DNA from: Syntrophaceae bacterium UBA5619
GTDB taxonomy: Bacteria > Desulfobacterota > Syntrophia > Syntrophales > UBA5619
DNA: 40,414 nucleotides
Direction of reading: 5' to 3'
Assembly: GCA_002424545.1 (NCBI GenBank)
Contig: DIKL01000055.1
Coordinates: 1 to 40,414 of the forward strand
Numbering within the stretch: the stretch's first letter is position 1; the number at the start of each line of letters is the position of its first letter. Shown here piece by piece: positions 36,641 to 40,414 of this stretch. A program made the translations under genes and the position numbers. The notes beneath the pieces are model-generated. The model was not told the DNA's origin, did no database searches, and worked only from the letters and a program-made list of their open reading frames with translations.

Positions 36641-37111
36641 TTAGAATCGATAATGGGCAAACGCCTTGTTGGCCTCGGCCATCTTGTGGACGGCCTCTCT
36701 TTTCTTGATCGCACCGCCCCGGTTGTTTGCCGCGTCAATCAACTCCGCAGCCAACTTCTCGCGCATGGTTTTTTCCGAGCGCTCCCGTGCATGGCTAATC
36801 AGCCAGCGGATCCCCAGGGCGACCCGACGAGAAGGAATCACCTCCGTCGGAACCTGATAGGTCGATCCACCGACCCGCCTGGATTTGACCTCGATCACCG
36901 GTTTGACGTTGTTCACGGCCTTTTCAAAAACGTCGACCGGGGTCTCTTTGACCCGGTCCTGAATGATATCGAAAGCCCCGTAGAGGATGGACTCCGCGAC
37001 GCTCTTTTTCCCCCGTTTCAGGAGGCTGTTGATGAATCTCGCCACCAGCCGGTTGTTGTACTTCGGATCCGGCAGGATCTCTCTCTTGGTAACTTCTCTT
37101 CTCCTCGGCAT
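36641..37111 (-). CDS. rpsG: 30S ribosomal protein S7
   Basis: 156 residues: [50 protein letters not shown] and [10 protein letters not shown] at the end. It nucleates the 16S 3' domain and contacts the E site; in E. coli it represses the str operon. It is 13 bases after rpsL. Confidence 0.98.
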   Translation of the reverse strand: MPRRREVTKREILPDPKYNNRLVARFINSLLKRGKKSVAESILYGAFDIIQDRVKETPVDVFEKAVNNVKPVIEVKSRRVGGSTYQVPTEVIPSRRVALGIRWLISHARERSEKTMREKLAAELIDAANNRGGAIKKREAVHKMAEANKAFAHYRF

Positions 37112-37124
37112 GATCTATCCCCGC

Positions 37125-37496
37125 TTAGCTCGGTCTTTTGGCCCCATATTTGGACCTTCCCTGCTTCCTGTCCTGAACGCCGACGGCATCCAGCGTCCCC
37201 CGGATGATATGGTAGCGCACGCCGGGAAGATCCTTTACGCGGCCCCCACGCACCAGAACGACGGAATGCTCCTGAAGGTTGTGTCCCACCCCCGGAATGT
37301 AGGACGTGACCTCGTAACCGCTCGTCAGCCGCACCCTAGCCACTTTTCTAAGGGCTGAATTCGGCTTCTTGGGGGTGGATGTGTACACCCGGACGCACAC
37401 CCCCCGCCGCTGCGGCGAACTCGCCAGCGCGGGTGTCGCAGCCTTGCCGGCGATCTTGGCCCTTCCTTTTCTAACCAACTGATTTATTGTAGGCAT
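37125..37496 (-). CDS. rpsL: 30S ribosomal protein S12
   Basis: 123 residues: [12 protein letters not shown], then [17 protein letters not shown] and [20 protein letters not shown]. The lysines at both streptomycin-contact loops (PKKPNS and RVKDLPGV) are the sensitive wild type. The Asp in KDLPGV, the site that RimO modifies in other bacteria, is present. It is 62 bases after rpoC, without a terminator. Confidence 0.98.
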   Translation of the reverse strand: MPTINQLVRKGRAKIAGKAATPALASSPQRRGVCVRVYTSTPKKPNSALRKVARVRLTSGYEVTSYIPGVGHNLQEHSVVLVRGGRVKDLPGVRYHIIRGTLDAVGVQDRKQGRSKYGAKRPS

Positions 37497-37558
37497 TACC
37501 CCTCCCAGCCGTTATTGAGCTGTCGATTTCTCTGGCGCAACAAAAGGCAGTCTAACTA

Positions 37559-40414
<2,856 letters not shown>

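Overview
The window reads as the chromosome of a diderm, LPS-bearing bacterium of moderately high GC. Gene order and protein style (stand-alone EF-Tu domain II protein after rplQ, zinc-type S4 and S14, LptD downstream of FolC, non-canonical MetK) point to the former Deltaproteobacteria (Desulfobacterota), perhaps Syntrophales-like. That placement is an inference from style; no marker was aligned.

Layout. (1) Bases 1-6753 look like a small genomic island in a tRNA-Leu gene. The window opens inside the T-loop of a tRNA. The same T-arm, acceptor and CCA recur at 6736-6753 as the end of a tRNA-Leu(CAA) fragment that begins at the anticodon loop. Between the copies lie four minus-strand conflict genes: a Fic-family protein, a 969-residue AEP primase / SF2 helicase / PLD nuclease fusion, the AbiEi antitoxin and the AbiEii toxin. 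Both toxin-type genes (fic, abiEii) are frameshifted, whereas the helicase fusion and the antitoxin are intact. No integrase is visible. (2) 6754-11600: tRNA-type terminator, metK (+), a class IV aminotransferase (-), a ModF-like twin-ABC ATPase (+) and an HD-domain protein (-). (3) 10955-16290: two minus-strand transcription units, rplM-rpsI (own promoter and terminator) and argC-cysS-nifS-HD. (4) 16412-20317: EF-Tu-domain-II protein, folC and lptD. (5) 20422-40414: a near-complete ribosomal superoperon on the minus strand. In transcription order it runs rpoC (3' part only), rpsL, rpsG, tuf, rpsJ, rplC, rplD, rplW, rplB, rpsS, rplV, rpsC, rplP, rpmC, rpsQ, rplN, rplX, rplE, rpsN, rpsH, rplF, rplR, rpsE, rpmD, rplO, secY, map, infA, rpmJ, rpsM, rpsK, rpsD, rpoA, rplQ, then a strong terminator. 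fusA is absent between rpsG and tuf, and adk is absent between secY and map. Nine of these genes use GTG or TTG starts.

The core part is an ordinary translation and transcription block with co-transcribed metabolic genes. The island is the accessory part. Its primase-helicase-nuclease fusion, co-transcribed with a Fic gene behind two tandem pairs of an 8-bp repeat, is the best candidate for a less-described defence or conflict system.
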